From: Haberlea rhodopensis
Taxonomy: Eukaryota > Streptophyta > Magnoliopsida > Lamiales > Gesneriaceae
Assembly (NCBI GenBank): GCA_907163345.1
Contig: CAJQUN010000060.1
Coordinates: 3,038,001 to 3,102,000 of the forward strand
Reading direction: 5' to 3'
DNA length: 64,000 nt
The first letter of the stretch is position 1; each line of letters opens with the position of its first letter. The notes under the pieces are model-generated. The model did not search any database and was not told the origin of the DNA. It saw only the letters and a list, made by a program, of their open reading frames with translations. The position numbers and the translations under genes are program-made. Shown piece by piece: positions 12,811 to 25,239 of the stretch.

Positions 12811-13560
12811 CTACTTAGTTTGCCAACCTGCATATGCAATATCAGGACGTGTACAGTTCATGAGATACATAAGACTGCCAATTATCCTTGAGTATTCTAA
12901 TTGCATGACAGGGTCCCCTTTGTTTTTAACCAAATGTAGATTCGGTTCATAGGGTGTTTTTACAGACGACGTATCATTTGTGAGAAATTTCTCGAGTATT
13001 TTCTCAACATAATGAGACTGCGACAATACTCGTCCTTCGGATATCTTGGAGATTTTAATTCCAAGTATCACATCAGCTTCACCCATTTCTTTCATTTCAA
13101 AATGTTTCATTAACATTTTCTTTGTCCCGTTGATGATTTATAAGTTACTTCCCACTATGAGCATATCATCAATGTACAAGCATACTATTACATATGCTTT
13201 AGGCATGTTTTTCATATATACGCATTTGTCACACTCATTAATTTTGAAACCATTTGACAACATAGTTTTGTCAAATTTTTCATGCCATTTTTTTGGCGCT
13301 TGCTTAAGTTCATACAATGACTTAAAGAGTCTACACACATTTTTCTCTTGTCCGGGAACAACAAACCCCTCGGGTTGTTTCATATAAATTTCCTCCTCAA
13401 GTTCCCCATTGAGGAATGCCGTTTTTACATCCATTTGATGTATCTCTAAATTTTTTAGAGCAGCGATATCAATGGTCACTATATTGGACGTAATTCTCGT
13501 GACTGGTGAATATGTATCAAAGTAATCAAGGCCTTCTTTTTGTCTATATCCCTTTGCCAC
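12811..13560 (-). pseudogene. pol: Copia reverse transcriptase, interrupted
   Basis: The copia RT (RVT_2) motifs are present: KGYRQKEGLDYFDTYSPVTR, IHQMDVKTAFLNGELEEEIY, LYELKQAPKKWHEKFD and the catalytic box CLYIDDMLIVG at about 13150-13180. It continues at 13116-12811 with FEMKEMGEADVILGIKI and SLMYLMNCTRPDIAYA. A stop separates the two segments and the 5' part upstream of 13560 is degenerate. Confidence 0.92.
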
Positions 13561-13806
13561 GAGTCGCGTCTTGTAATTATCAATTGAACTATCAGACTTA
13601 TATTTTCTTTTAAGAATCCATTTGCATTCTAATGGTTTACTTCAAGTTGGAAGGTCTACCAATTCTCACGTGTGGTTTTGCATTATGGATTCTATCTCGT
13701 CATTAATAGCCTCTTTCCACATAGGAGCATCAGGGCTAGATAAGGATCACTAACCGATCTTGGTTCAATGTCCAATATATATGTCATGAAGTCAGGACCA
13801 TAAGTC

Positions 13807-14741
13807 TTAGCCTACTTTGGTTCTCTTGCTACGTCGCGGTTCTACTTCCTCAATAGAGTCACGGTTAGCGTCTTCGGACACCCTTTTCTTAGGGCTCATT
13901 TCCTTGTTAGTTTTGTAAGGAAATACTTCTTCAAAAAATACCACATTTCTTGATTCCATGATTGTACCTTCATGCACATCACTTATTTCAGATTTATGTA
14001 CTAAAAATCGATATGCACCACTATTATTAGCATAACCAATAAATACACAATCTATTGTTTTAGTCCAGATTTTCACTTGCTTTGATTTTGGTACTTCTAC
14101 CTTAGCCAAGCACCCCCACACTTTCATTATTTGTAGGAAGGCTTGTGACCTTTCCATAACTCACAAGGAGTTTCATCCTTACTTTTGTGTGGTATTTTGT
14201 TTAGAGTGTAGTTGGCCGACAGGATTGCTTCCCCCACAAGTTTTGTGGTAATCCAGAACTTATCAACATAGCATTCATCATCTCTTTTAGAGTATGATTT
14301 TTACGTTCGGCAATACCATTTGATTGAGGTGAATAGAGGGGCAGTGGTGGTTTGGTGAATAATGTCATACTCAGTGCAAAATTCTTCAAACGGTGCTCCA
14401 TATTCTCCTCCCCTATCGCTTCGAACATTCTTTATATTTTTGCTAAGTTGATTTTCAACTTCATTCTTATATTGTTTAAATACTCCCAATGCCTCGTCTT
14501 TGCTTCTCAACAAATAGACATAACAATATCTCGTATAATCATCAATGAAAGTAATGAAGTACTTTTTCCTACCTCTAGTTTCCACAAACTTTAGATCACA
14601 TAAATCTGTATGAATTAATTCAAGAGGTGTCTTAGTTCTTTCAATTGAATGGAATGGCGGTTTCGTTAACTTGGCCTCGACATAAGTCTCACACTTATGT
14701 TTCAAGTTAACATTCATTTGAGGCAATAAGTTTAACTTCAC
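13807..14741 (-). pseudogene. pol: Copia integrase, broken into three frames
   Basis: The DDE integrase core is recognisable: ELIHTDLCDL (first Asp), NVRSDRGGEY (second Asp) and PQSNGIAERKNHTLKE (Glu). The C-terminal part, MKVWGCLAKVEVPKSK and CVFIGYANNSGAYRF, is the usual copia segment after the core. The pieces lie in three reading frames (ending near 14301, 14201 and 13807), so at least two frameshifts are present. The function would be insertion of element cDNA into the genome. Confidence 0.9.
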
Positions 14742-15236
14742 TTAATTTGTTAAGTGGACCATAATTTACGTGACCTAGACGATCATGCCATAAATTACAT
14801 GACTCAATCAAATAAGTAGAATCATTCACTTTATTGCTTTCAAATTGACGTTTAACCGTCATTACATTCATTTGAATAGGCTTTTCTCCATATAGCCTTT
14901 TCCTACAAAAGTCTCCATTTTTGGAGCGTACAATTTTTCTAGATTCTAAAACTAGTCTAAAACCCGCCTTGACTAGAGCCGATCCGGATATCAGGTTCTT
15001 TCGGATGTCGGGAACATGTAGGACATCAATCAAAGTCAATTCCTTTCCCGAAGTCATCTTTAGAACCACCTTCCCCAATCCAATTACCGGAGATTTGGAG
15101 TTTCCCATGTAGAGTTGGCGCGCACCCACTTATTGGAGTGTATAGTGGAGAACATGGCCTTGTCCGAACACACATGTCGGGTTGCACCGGAATCGAAGAA
15201 CCATTCCATAGGATTATCCACCAAATTCGTTTCAAA
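14707..15236 (-). pseudogene. pol: Copia protease and GAG-pre-integrase region, frameshifted
   Basis: The aspartic protease active site WFFDSGATRHV is encoded around 15183-15205, still in the gag frame that ends at 15084. The rest of the protease domain (VLHVPDIRKNLISGSALVKAG) continues in another frame from about 15129. It is followed by the GAG-pre-integrase motif LWHDRLGHVNYGPLNKL near 14760. At least one frameshift near 15110 separates the two halves. Confidence 0.9.
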
Positions 15237-15320
15237 GATCACATCGGTTAACATTAGATCATTCAAGTCTTCCGAGATCCGATCATCTTCGATCATGTTG
15301 ACTTGATCTTTTGCTTTTCC

Positions 15321-16087
15321 ACGAGTGTCTTTGTTACGACAATCCTTTGCCATGTGATTTGGCTTTTCACACTTATAGCATTTTTCTTTGAACCTTTTCG
15401 CCTTGCCATTGTTGGAGGCCGTACCGTCAAACTTACGCTTTGATCTGGTTCTTTGTTCAACTAGGTTAGCCCGTGGTTCCATTTGAAACCTACCCGTCTT
15501 CCTCTCAAAAACTTTGTTGTCCTCCTCGATTCGTAATCGAACCACAAGGTCTTCAAGACTCATCTTCTTTCGTTTGTGTTTCAGATAGTTCTTGAAGTCC
15601 TTCCACATAGGAGGCAATTTCTCAATCATAGCGGTGACTTGGAATGAATCCTTTAGACTCATTCCATCCGCATGAATGTCATGCAAGATCACTTGTAGAT
15701 CTTGATCTTGAAATTCAGGAACTGTCCAATTATGAATTTCTTCATGCCGGCATCCTAGGATTTGTACTTCTTTTCCAGCGATGCCCAGAGATCCTTTGCT
15801 GTTTTCACAAGACAATAAACATTATATAATTTATTGTCTAACCCGTTTAGGATGCAGTTCTTGCATAGGAAGTCGCTTTGATTCCATGTATCCAGTACCG
15901 CCCTCTTTTGGGTGTCAGTCTCTCCTTCTTCAACCGTATGAGGCTCCTTGGTTAAGAACCTTGCCAAACTCAGTGTGGTCAAGTAAAATACCATATTTTG
16001 TTGCCACCACTTGAAATCTTTCCCTTTGAACTTTTCAGGCCTTTCACCATGATGAACATGAGTCGTTGTTGCACTCGATGAAGCCAT
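15321..16087 (-). pseudogene. gag: Copia gag (nucleocapsid) with frameshift
   Basis: The start at 16087 (MASSSATTTHVHHGERPEKF) lies 27 nt inside the 5' LTR. The first frame runs about 110 codons, with the copia gag signature FYLTTL, then WNQSDFLCKNCILNGLD and LWASLEKKY. The next part continues in another frame from about 15730, keeping LKDSFQVTAMIEKLPPMWKD and LEDLVVRLRIEEDN. A zinc knuckle CX2CX4HX4C (CYKCEKPNHMAKDC) is at 15339-15380. Compared with the copy at 51523, a short stretch after KKY is lost, which explains the frame change. Gag would form the virus-like particle; this copy cannot make the full protein. Confidence 0.9.
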
Positions 16088-16114
16088 TGAATTGCTCGAA
16101 TATTGTCTTAAGAT

Positions 16115-16678
16115 TGTTGTATAAAATTTCTCTCAAAGTGATCTCAGGAAAAAATAACAATGGCTTCAAAAATAATTTTTATGTAGAGGCGAGATTTGTA
16201 ATCTCCGTCATTAAGGCAATATTGCCCCGCTATGGTGCTAACGGTTTGCTATGACAATTTGTCTCCCAAGATACAACGACTATGACTTGTGATAGGAGCA
16301 TTCCAAATCACAAGTCCTCAAACCACAAAGGTTCAAAGTACTCAATTTGATGAACAACAAATGCTCTCAAATTTCATTAAAATTTGATAATGATTTCGAA
16401 AAATCCTTTTTAGAACAAGTGGGGTTATGTTGTTTATATATTAGTCAAAAAGTCAAGTCCAAAGGACACCATTTGGAGGACAATATTTGGCCAAAAATCG
16501 CACCCCAAACATCAATGGACAAACTATTTCACAAATCTGAAACAGGGTTCGATCGATCGAGCTCCCCGCTCGATCGATCGAGCTCCTGTAGCAACACACC
16601 AGAAAAAATTATGGTCCGCTCGATCGATCGAGCATAACAAAAAAATTAATTCATTTTGAAAGTGCACGTTTTCCAACA
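16115..16678 (-). repeat. 5' LTR of the 11-17 kb copia element
   Basis: Partner of the 11110-11678 LTR, with TGTTG...CAACA termini. A TATA-like box (AATATATAAACAACA on the minus strand, near 16425) follows the U3 palindromes at 16548, 16568 and 16618 and is placed to drive element transcription. The TATA role is inferred from position. Confidence 0.95.
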
Positions 16679-19185
16679 AATTGTGATATCGTGTGCTTAA
16701 TATATTTAGTTCATTAGAAATTTTCAGACACTCATGATGTAATATTTAGATTTTAAAACTTTCGACAACATCTCCCCGTAATCAGATCATCCATTGATAA
16801 AATAAAAGTTTAACAAAAACATTTTATCACACAAGCTTCATCTAATTTCTCCACATGCATCATCCTCACATAAAATACACGTTGTCAGATCGTACAAGAC
16901 TCACAGACGATTCTTTTTATCATTTAAATATTCTAATTTAGTATCGGTGTTTGCTCCGTTTTGGTTGACCCTATAAACCATCCTATTGAAATTCGGTGGG
17001 TACCAAATTGAACCAGTCAAATCGGTCAACCGATGAACATGTCACCCTTCAAACCGACCGGTTCCTTCATTTTTTAAAAAAAATTGTAATCTTTTTTAAC
17101 TATTAAGCCAAAATTCAAGAAGAAAAATATATTATATGTAATTTATTGTTATTAATTATAAAATAATATTTTATATTTGTCTTGTAAAGAATACCATATA
17201 ATTCCACAATGTGTGTGTGTATATTATATATAAATATGTTTAGTTTCTCATAAATATAAAATATGTGAATCATTTCATATTTTTTAATATTTTCTTATGA
17301 TTTGAGACATTGTTCTCTTTGGACATTGATTGTTATTTTTTAAATGTTTTATTGTTATCTTTTATGTTGAACATTTGGTTTGATGTGATTGTTTGAAGTT
17401 GAACATGTTATATTGTTATTATGATACTTCTTTTATCGTTAAAAACTTGAAACTAGTAAGAACACGGCTTTTATGTCCATTTCAATTTTAAAAACACTAC
17501 ATGGAACTGTTCACCTACTTTCTAATCTTTCCTTAGTCCTACATTGTTACCTGCTTCAATTGAAACAGCCTCAAGGGTGAGCGAAATTACATAATAACAA
17601 CGAAATCTCTAAATAATGAAACAACAACGATTTAATAGAGATCACAAATCATCATCCAATTGTTATCTAATATAATCAGACAAAATGGACGTTATAACGT
17701 CATCAATTGTTTTTGTCCCAGTCATAACTCAATACAATCCAAGAACAATCATATCTACGTCATTTGCACGAAATAAAATATGTAGCATAGCTACCTCGTG
17801 GTATGACCACCTCAACATATACACACGTAACAAAAGCATGTGTGCAATATTATCATAAATAAATTGGCTTAATTAAAAAAAAATAAGGATATAAAAAGTA
17901 TAAAAAGAAAGCAGTAGCTCTATGTATGTGTGTTGTCAGAGAGCGGTGACACACTTATGATAGCAAATGGCCTAATGAAAGGAATTAACGCTGCGCTAGG
18001 TAGGTCATAGGTGTGATATGATAGATGTATAGATAATTTGGTGGATAAAGTAATGATTATTAAAGTAACGAAAAAATAATATTGTGTTTGGTATCTATAA
18101 TTATTATCAAAGGCTACATATTTCATTCAATACCCTATACATTCATCGACCCCTCAAATAAATAAATGCATTATTAGTTTCAACAAATTGCCCACATTAA
18201 TTTGAACTAAAACCTAAACAAACTGGGTGACAGGAATTATAATTAATAAAAATTATAAGTCTTAGAAGAAATTGGAAATATATATTCAAGAGCACATGTG
18301 TCCAAACATTATGTCGTAATGGCATGATCTCTCATCTTGCATCGACAATGTATATATCAAATCAAAAGATAATATAACTGTCACCCCCTTACACTAGTAG
18401 TTGACTTATGGCCAGTATCTCCTTTCTTCAATCAAATACTATATAGCCCTCTCAATTGCTAATGCCACCTCCACTTATGTATATGCCTTCATTATTATTA
18501 GAAATTAATTACATACCTACTTCCAATATATACTTTAAGAATCGTGTTTGGTTATAAGCTGAAAGCTAGAATATATTGGCACTTCTAATATCACGTCGAA
18601 ATAATATCTTTTTTACCTAGATGAATAAATAAAACATGCAAAGCATAATTATCGACGTGGAATATTATATAATAAATAAAGAATTGATCCGAGAGAACAC
18701 ATCAAATTAAATGGAAGAAAGGCGTGGGCATAAGAAGTTGACAAGAGAGACGAGAAGTGGGACAGAGGTTGTCTGAAACCCCAGCAGCTACCTATTTCCT
18801 CGAAAAGTGAGTAATAAATGTTTACAGAAAACAGAAGATTTTTATTTTAATGTGAGTGGTGAATGATTTTGTAATCGATTGCTTTATGATTGAGGTACAT
18901 AACATGACATGACATAACATGACAGATAATATATATATAATAATAATAAGATAGAAAAAAAAATAATGATAAAGAGAAAATAGTAATAACCTTTTAACTA
19001 TATAACCCTTTTTTTCTTTCCTTTACTTTCTTTGTTCTTTCTAGGACAAAAGTTGACATCCCTTTTGGGGAACTCGTTATTCTTTTTTACCTCTGAAATA
19101 TTTTTTGTTAGATTTCTATTATCTTGAATATATTTTTGAGTAATAAACTGGGGAGTATGATACGTATCTACTTATATATTTGTAA
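16679..19185. other. AT-rich intergenic DNA
   Basis: Begins with the right target duplication of the copia element. A GGTCAACCGATGAAC / ACCGACCGGTTCC patch at 16980-17070 resembles the gene-free 'CCGGTT' repeats seen at 30 and 41 kb. No protein-like frame, RNA gene or bounded element was recognised. Confidence 0.5.
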
Positions 19186-20495
19186 GGGATTATACATCTA
19201 TACCCCTCAAATTTAGCCTATTTACATAAAGCTCTCATCGACTTTGAAAAATTACAGAGACCTCTCATACATACATAACACCGTCAAAAATAATTAACAG
19301 AATGCGCAAAATGATATTTTTTGCCCTCTTGTATATTTATAAAATTATCAAAACATTATAGATACACCGCTCATACTATATGTAATATAAAATTATCAAG
19401 ATATTACATATGCACCCCTACCCCCTATTGTGTCATATTATTTTTATTTATTTTTTTTATATTTATTTTTTTGTTTCTTTTTTATTTATTTCAAAGAATT
19501 ATTTATTAAATATTTTTAAACTATAAACTAGCTTCATATTAATGATAATATTTTAAACTTCTTATATATATAAAATACATTCAATATTATCTAATTGTAT
19601 TATTATCATAGTAATTTTTTTTTTTGTAATTATAATGATAAAATGATCTTGTTTTATGCCATGATCTTTAATGACAATTATATGTTTAGACGTTGATTTT
19701 AATGATATGTCTTAGTCCATGATCTTTAATGTCACTCGATGTTTTATCAATCGGTTTATTCGATTTAATATAAAAATCAGTCACTTCGGTTGGCTGAAAA
19801 ACAAAGTTGGTCGGTTCAATTTAAAATTCGGTTCTGAAGTTCACCCATAGTTGAACTCGTATATGGTAGTTTGTTTTCAAATTTAGATTTTTATCCCGTT
19901 CCTCAAACTATTAATCATATATCATTTATATTTTAAATCATTTATTGAAAAGTACGATGTCAAGTTTGGTATTTTGGCTGACCAATATTTATTGACGTCA
20001 ATTTCGAAAATGGCAATCGAACATATTATTTTTTAATTTGACTTTCAATTCGATTTAATTTAAAATATTACACAATGTCGTTATTTTAACAAAAGTTTTT
20101 AAATGACATATATATTGCTTTTTTATGGTATATATGATATTTTACAAGATTGAATAAAAATGATAAATATTAAAATTACTAGGAAAATAAAAAATATTTG
20201 AGTAAGTAATAATTATATTTGAAATAAACAATTCAAAAAATAAAATAATAGTTTTATTACGATCACACCCCTATATTATATCATAATTACAAATACACCC
20301 CTTTAAAAATTTAGGTCAAAATAGTGGTCAAAGTTGACCATGAGCAATTTGGGGTTTCCAATAAAAATTAGGGGAGATTTTTGTAACGACCGTTAATTTT
20401 ACTAACGGCATGGGAGGTCTCTGTAATTTTTCAAAGTCGAAGGGAGCGCTTTCTGTAAATAGGCCAAAGTCGATGGGTGTAGATGTAATTATCCC
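19186..20495. mobile_element. TIR element copy A, non-autonomous Mutator-like
   Basis: The left end GGGATTATACATCTATACCC and the reverse complement of the right end, GGGATAATTACATCTACACC, start inverted repeats of about 80-85 bp that continue through CGACTTTGAAAAATTACAGA. The flanks tatttgtaa (19177-19185) and cgtttgtaa (20496-20504) agree at seven of nine positions, fitting a decayed 9-bp target duplication. Long TIRs with 9-bp duplications suggest a MULE. The 1.3-kb interior has no transposase. It is closely related to copy B at 21343-22746, in the same orientation. Confidence 0.75.
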
Positions 20496-21342
20496 CGTTT
20501 GTAATGAGATATTGATATCTATTTATCCAATAAAGTAATGTATTGATTTTTTTAAGAAATTGTGTTATTATTTTTAAAATTTAAAAACATGATATATTGT
20601 GTTATAACACGATATGATAATATAATTATTTTTTTGAAGTTGTGAAAAAGTGAATATATAAAAATATTGTACGGGAGATTGTAAAATGGGCTGAAAATAT
20701 ATATTTTTGGGAACAAATTGTAAAATAATGTGCATATGTTTGTAAAATAGCAAAAGCTTGGAAAAAATAAGAAATGTGTAGCGATGATAACTTCTGTTGA
20801 GTTCATATTATGTCAGGCTATACATTTTTTTACAGCTATGACAAATTAATCTTAACCATATTGTGCCGGAAAATACATATATGGACCAGATGTTTGTAAA
20901 GATCAAGATGCATAAATATGTATGTATATGTTTGTATGTGTGTTGCTGTTTGTAAAATCGGGTGTATAAAAGTGAGACCATATTATATCTATGTATGCAT
21001 GTGTGTGAGCAAGCAATCAGAAGGGCAAGATGACAATATGATTATGAGAGAATAGAATTGTATTTAATTCTCTCCCACTGCCCTATGTAAATGAAGATAG
21101 GGATTGCAATTTCCACAACCCCCCAACACATACATTTAATTATTATAAAAAGTTTTTTTTTTTTTTTAAAGTAAAGTTCATTTGGATTTGATATGTGTAT
21201 ATAGAGAATTGTGGGGGTTGTTTAGAGACTGGCATTGTCCTTCACGAAAGTCGATGACCGTATTGTCTACCCCGCATTTAAAGCGCGCCATTCTGCTCTA
21301 GTAATGTCATTGCCACTATTGGACCCCACACTATAATTAAAA
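20496..21342. other. Spacer between two TIR elements
   Basis: AT-rich DNA of 847 bp without a recognised gene. The frame at 20552-20806 (minus) is low-complexity. Confidence 0.5.
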
Positions 21343-22331
21343 GGGATAATTACATCTGCATCACTCGGCTTTGGCTTATTTACATAAAGTTTCTCTCGAC
21401 TTTGAAAAATTACAAAGACCTCCCCTTCAGACATAAGACCGTAAAAAACAATTAACGGAATGTATAAAATGACGTTTTTGCCCTATTGTGTATTTAATAT
21501 AAAATTATCAAAACATTACAGATACACCCCTTATATTATATATAATATACAATTATCAAAACGTTACATATACACCCTCTATAGTATACTATATATTATG
21601 ATTACACCAACTATTGTGTCATATTATTTTTATTTAGTTTTTTATATTTCTTTTTGTTTCTTTTTTATTTATTTTAAAGAATTATTTATTAAATATTTTT
21701 AAATTATAAACTAACTTTTATATTAATGATAATATTTTATAACTATTTATATGTAAAATACATTCAATATTATATTATTATATTATTATCAGAGTATTTA
21801 ATTTTTTTGTAATTATAATAATAAAATGATCTTGTTTTAGATCATGATCTTTAATGACAATTATATGTTTATACGTTGACATTAAATAATATGTCTTAAT
21901 CCATGATCTTTAATGGCACTCGATGTTTTATCGAATCGGTTTATTCGATTTAATATAAAAATCTGCAACTTCGGTTGGCTGAAAAATAAATTTGGTCGAT
22001 TCATTAAAATTCGATTCTGAACTTCACCCATAGTTGAACTCGTATATGGGTAGTTTGTTTCAAAATTTAGATTTTTATCCCATTCCTCAAATTATTAATC
22101 ATATATGATTTATATTTTAAATCATTTATTGAAAAGTACGATGAATATATATTATCAAGTTCGGTATTATTTGGCTGACCAATATTTATTGACGTCAATA
22201 TAAAAAATGGCAATCGAACATATTATTTTTTTCAATTTGACTTTCAATTCGATTTAATTCAAAATATTACAATTCGATTTAATTCAAAATATTACACAAT
22301 GTCGTTATTTCTAACAAAAGTTTATATATAT

Positions 22332-22394
<63 letters not shown>

Positions 22395-22746
22395 TTATGC
22401 TATATATTGATATTTTACAAGATTGAATAAAAATGATAAATATTAAAATTATTAGGAAAATAAAAAAGATTTGAGTAAGTAGTAATTATATTTGAAATAA
22501 ACAATTTGAAAAATAAAATAATAGTTTTATTACGATCACACCCCCTATAAAATATCATAATTACAAAGACATCCCCTCTAAATATTTAGGTCAAATAAAT
22601 GGTCAAAGTTGACCAGGGGCAATTTGGGGTTTAGGGGAGATTTTTGTAACGGCCGTACGACATGGGAGGTCTCTGTAATTTTTCAAAGTCGATGAGAGCT
22701 TTCTGTAAATCGGCCAAAGTCTAGGGGATGTAGATGTAATTATCCC
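21343..22746. mobile_element. TIR element copy B, non-autonomous Mutator-like
   Basis: Starts GGGATAATTACATCTGCATC and ends, reverse complemented, GGGATAATTACATCTACATC, with an extended TIR of about 80 bp including CGACTTTGAAAAATTACA. Flanks taattaaaa and taatttata agree at seven of nine positions. Its interior follows copy A closely (shared words such as GATCTTTAATGACAATTATA and TTTATTGACGTCAAT) but carries an expanded (TA)n tract and a short internal duplication of ATTCGATTTAATTCAAAATA. No coding capacity. Confidence 0.75.
22335..22386. repeat. (TA)n microsatellite in copy B
   Basis: About 26 uninterrupted TA dinucleotides. The matching place in copy A has only a short TATATATTG stretch, so the expansion happened after the two copies separated. 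Confidence 0.95.
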
Positions 22747-23890
22747 TAATTTATATATATATATTGTTTATTTTTATTTTTGGAAAGGGATATATATTGT
22801 TATTCAATAGAGGGGTTGTGACTTGTGAGATGACTTTTGAACATGTCAATTAACATTTAAATCAATTTAAGAGATTTAGATAATATTTAGGTGAAATAAA
22901 AAAGTGCTTATAAATATTGTCAAAGTGTTATCATCATAGTATTGCTTGGCCATTAAATACGTATATTTTTTTTAAAAAAAATATCATATGAATACGAATC
23001 GAAATTATATGGGGAATAGCATGTTGATGAGATGTGGGTTGATTAATAAATAGGGATAATTACCAAAATGTACCAGTTGCAAAACAATTATTCAAATAAC
23101 TCTGAGCAAAAAACTGCTTTGAATATAAATCCAATTTTTAAGAAAGTTTATTCAAATAAGTCCAATTTCTAAACATGTAATCTAATAGCTATTTTATTTT
23201 GACTAAAATACCCCTTATTTAAATAAAATTAATCATCTCTCACTGTCTTTCATCGACACATAACTCTTTCTTCCCTCCATTTATCCCGTTCATGGAAACC
23301 ACGCCCTTGGTGGTGCGCGGTGGCCGGAGGGAGTTTAGACGACTGGGGCGCCGTCTTTGCCTTCTCTTCGGTGCCCTCGGCCATGGTAGTGCTTACGGTA
23401 AGCATGAAAATCTCGCGGATCTTGGCGTGTGCGGTGGGAGGCGAGATGAAGAGGGTTTTGGTCAGAATAAGAAGATGGGGGTGCACAAATAAATGGAGAG
23501 GTGTAAAAGATTGGAGATGAGGATGAGAGGTGTGAGGCCGAGGGATTTTGGCCTAGGTATAGTAATGATGATTGAAGAGTGCTCATAAAGTTATTGTGCA
23601 AATTGAATTTTAAAATATTTATGGTTAAAAATTGATTATGTTCATCATACTTGATTTCTAAATATATATTTTTAAGGTTGTGGTGCTTCAAATGCTTTTG
23701 AAATTTCATGGTTTATAGAGGGTTTTAGTCGGAGGAAGAAGATGGAAGGGCATATAATGGAGAGGCGTGAGAGATTGAAGATGATGATGAGAGTGGTGTC
23801 GTTTTGTTGTAGATAAATAGAGAATGTGGCGGGGAGTAATTTGCAATGGAGAAGTGCAGTGTGAGAGAATGTACAGTGGTTTGGGGTGGA
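22747..23890. other. Intergenic DNA with a short GC-rich patch
   Basis: From 23280 to 23520 base composition rises and both strands hold open frames of 66-78 codons, for example one starting METTPLVVRGGRREFRRLG. Their translations resemble each other's complements more than any family, so I treat them as composition artefacts. At 23125-23160 a CAAATAAGTCC-type word recurs, inverted, near 35010. Confidence 0.4.
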
Positions 23891-24560
23891 GAAGACGATG
23901 CAAAATTGTGCACCGCCATTACAATAATCCTGCACCCCCTATTACAAAAATTAAGTGGCCCACCTTTACAAAATCGTGCATCCAATTACAAAAAGCGTCC
24001 AACAACATGTAAAAAATCAAGCACTACAATATTTAAAATTATACACCCCAAAACAAAAATCAAGTGCACAAACATGTTAAAAATCGTGCACCCTCTTACA
24101 AAATCATGCACCCACATTACAAAAAACTTGCACCCCCAATACAGAAATCAAGTGCACCACCTTTACAAAAATCGTGCACTACAACGTTAAAAACCGTGCA
24201 CCAAAGTTAAAAATCGAGTGCACCACGAGCTTAAAAATCGTGCCCCTCCTTACAAATAAAATTAAGTGCACTACAAGGTTCAAAAACGTTCACCACCATT
24301 GGCGCACTAAAATTGGATGCACGGTTATGTAAAAGCATGATGCATGATTATGTAAAAAATACAAACTTCATTTGAAATTTCCAAATATTCAAAAGTATGA
24401 TGTACGATTATGTAAATTTGGCTTGTTGTGCACCATTTTTTTGCCTGTGGTGCATGATTTTTTTGGCCTGTAGTTGCACGATATTTTTTTTCCTAGGGTG
24501 CACAATTTTTTTGTCCTGCGAGTGCACGATTTTTTTTTTGGCCCAGGGTTGCACGTGCTA
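23891..24560. repeat. Degenerate array of GTGCACC / TTACAAAAATC units
   Basis: Over about 650 bp, units close to 'tcgtgcacccccttacaaaa' recur roughly every 25-35 bp with much sequence drift, including variants AAGTGCACCACC and AATCGTGCACC. Later ones read GTGCACGATTTTTTTT on the other strand. No CRISPR-like regularity exists. A smaller group with the same words lies at 35430-35545. Origin unknown; expansion within a decayed transposon is one option. Confidence 0.7.
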
Positions 24561-25239
24561 CAGTAACCGCGCGATGGTTATTAATGTCATTCAAACAGGA
24601 AATTGACCTAACTGAATTGATGTTTTTTTGATAGACTATGTTGAATTGTTGTTCATCAAATGATACCGGCTTGTAAGTGCTCCTAAATTGTAATGTGAAA
24701 GTGGGTCTTCAATGGCCCTAGACATCACATATCCCATCTGGGAGTTGGTCATAGGTTCTAAACCCAATATTATAAAAAAAAACCCCTCACCCCATATTAA
24801 AAAAAAAAAAAAGAAGTGAATCTTCAATGGACATCACCACACCAAATACAAGTCGTGCGTGTTTAGACCTCTATTTATTGATCTAAATTGTATGTTTTAA
24901 AAGTACTTTTAATTTCAAACTTATTTCAAACTTTCGACCCAAAATTAAAATTGTAAAGATAAGATTAAATGGCACTCAAAGTGGGCTAACTGGTCCCTTT
25001 CATTTATATGTAACACATTGTATGGGATGTTTGGAAATGAGGGAATTTAATTAGATGTTGAATTTTAAGTGGGGTTTATGGTCTTTATCTATTTTGTGTT
25101 GGTGCAATTTTGTTTGTTATATTGATTGTACATTCGTCAAGTATTTTATTTACTTTGGGCCAAATGCTTGACGAATATTCGATAAATAAATATGATGCCT
25201 TATGCAACGCCGAATACGAAAAAGAATGGGAACTTTGTT
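24561..25239. other. Intergenic DNA, nothing firm recognised
   Basis: Contains two A-runs (24774-24782 and 24798-24812) near GGTTCTAAACCC, faintly like a SINE tail, but no paired promoter boxes or target duplication were found. Confidence 0.4.

Larger units (their letters stand above)
11110..16678 (-). mobile_element. Complete Ty1/copia LTR retrotransposon, decayed coding region
   Basis: Two LTRs in direct orientation (16115-16678 as the 5' LTR, 11110-11678 as the 3' LTR) are flanked by a perfect 5-bp target duplication, AATTG at 11105-11109 and 16679-16683. On the minus strand the interior encodes, in order, gag with a zinc knuckle, protease, GAG-pre-integrase, integrase, reverse transcriptase and RNase H; integrase before reverse transcriptase defines copia. 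The frames are broken by several frameshifts and stops, so the copy is not autonomous. The 5' leader between LTR and gag start is only 27 nt and has no canonical TGGTATCAGAGC primer-binding site. The 3' polypurine tract is weak (ATGTGGAGAAT). The second element at 50997-56692 belongs to the same family. Confidence 0.95.

Noticed and set aside
23250..23709. Several overlapping open frames in a GC-rich patch, as if a gene exon
   Set aside because: Frames are open on both strands at once and none resembles a family; composition explains them.
24636..24830. A SINE-like tail with A-runs
   Set aside because: No box A/box B pair at proper spacing and no target duplication could be found.
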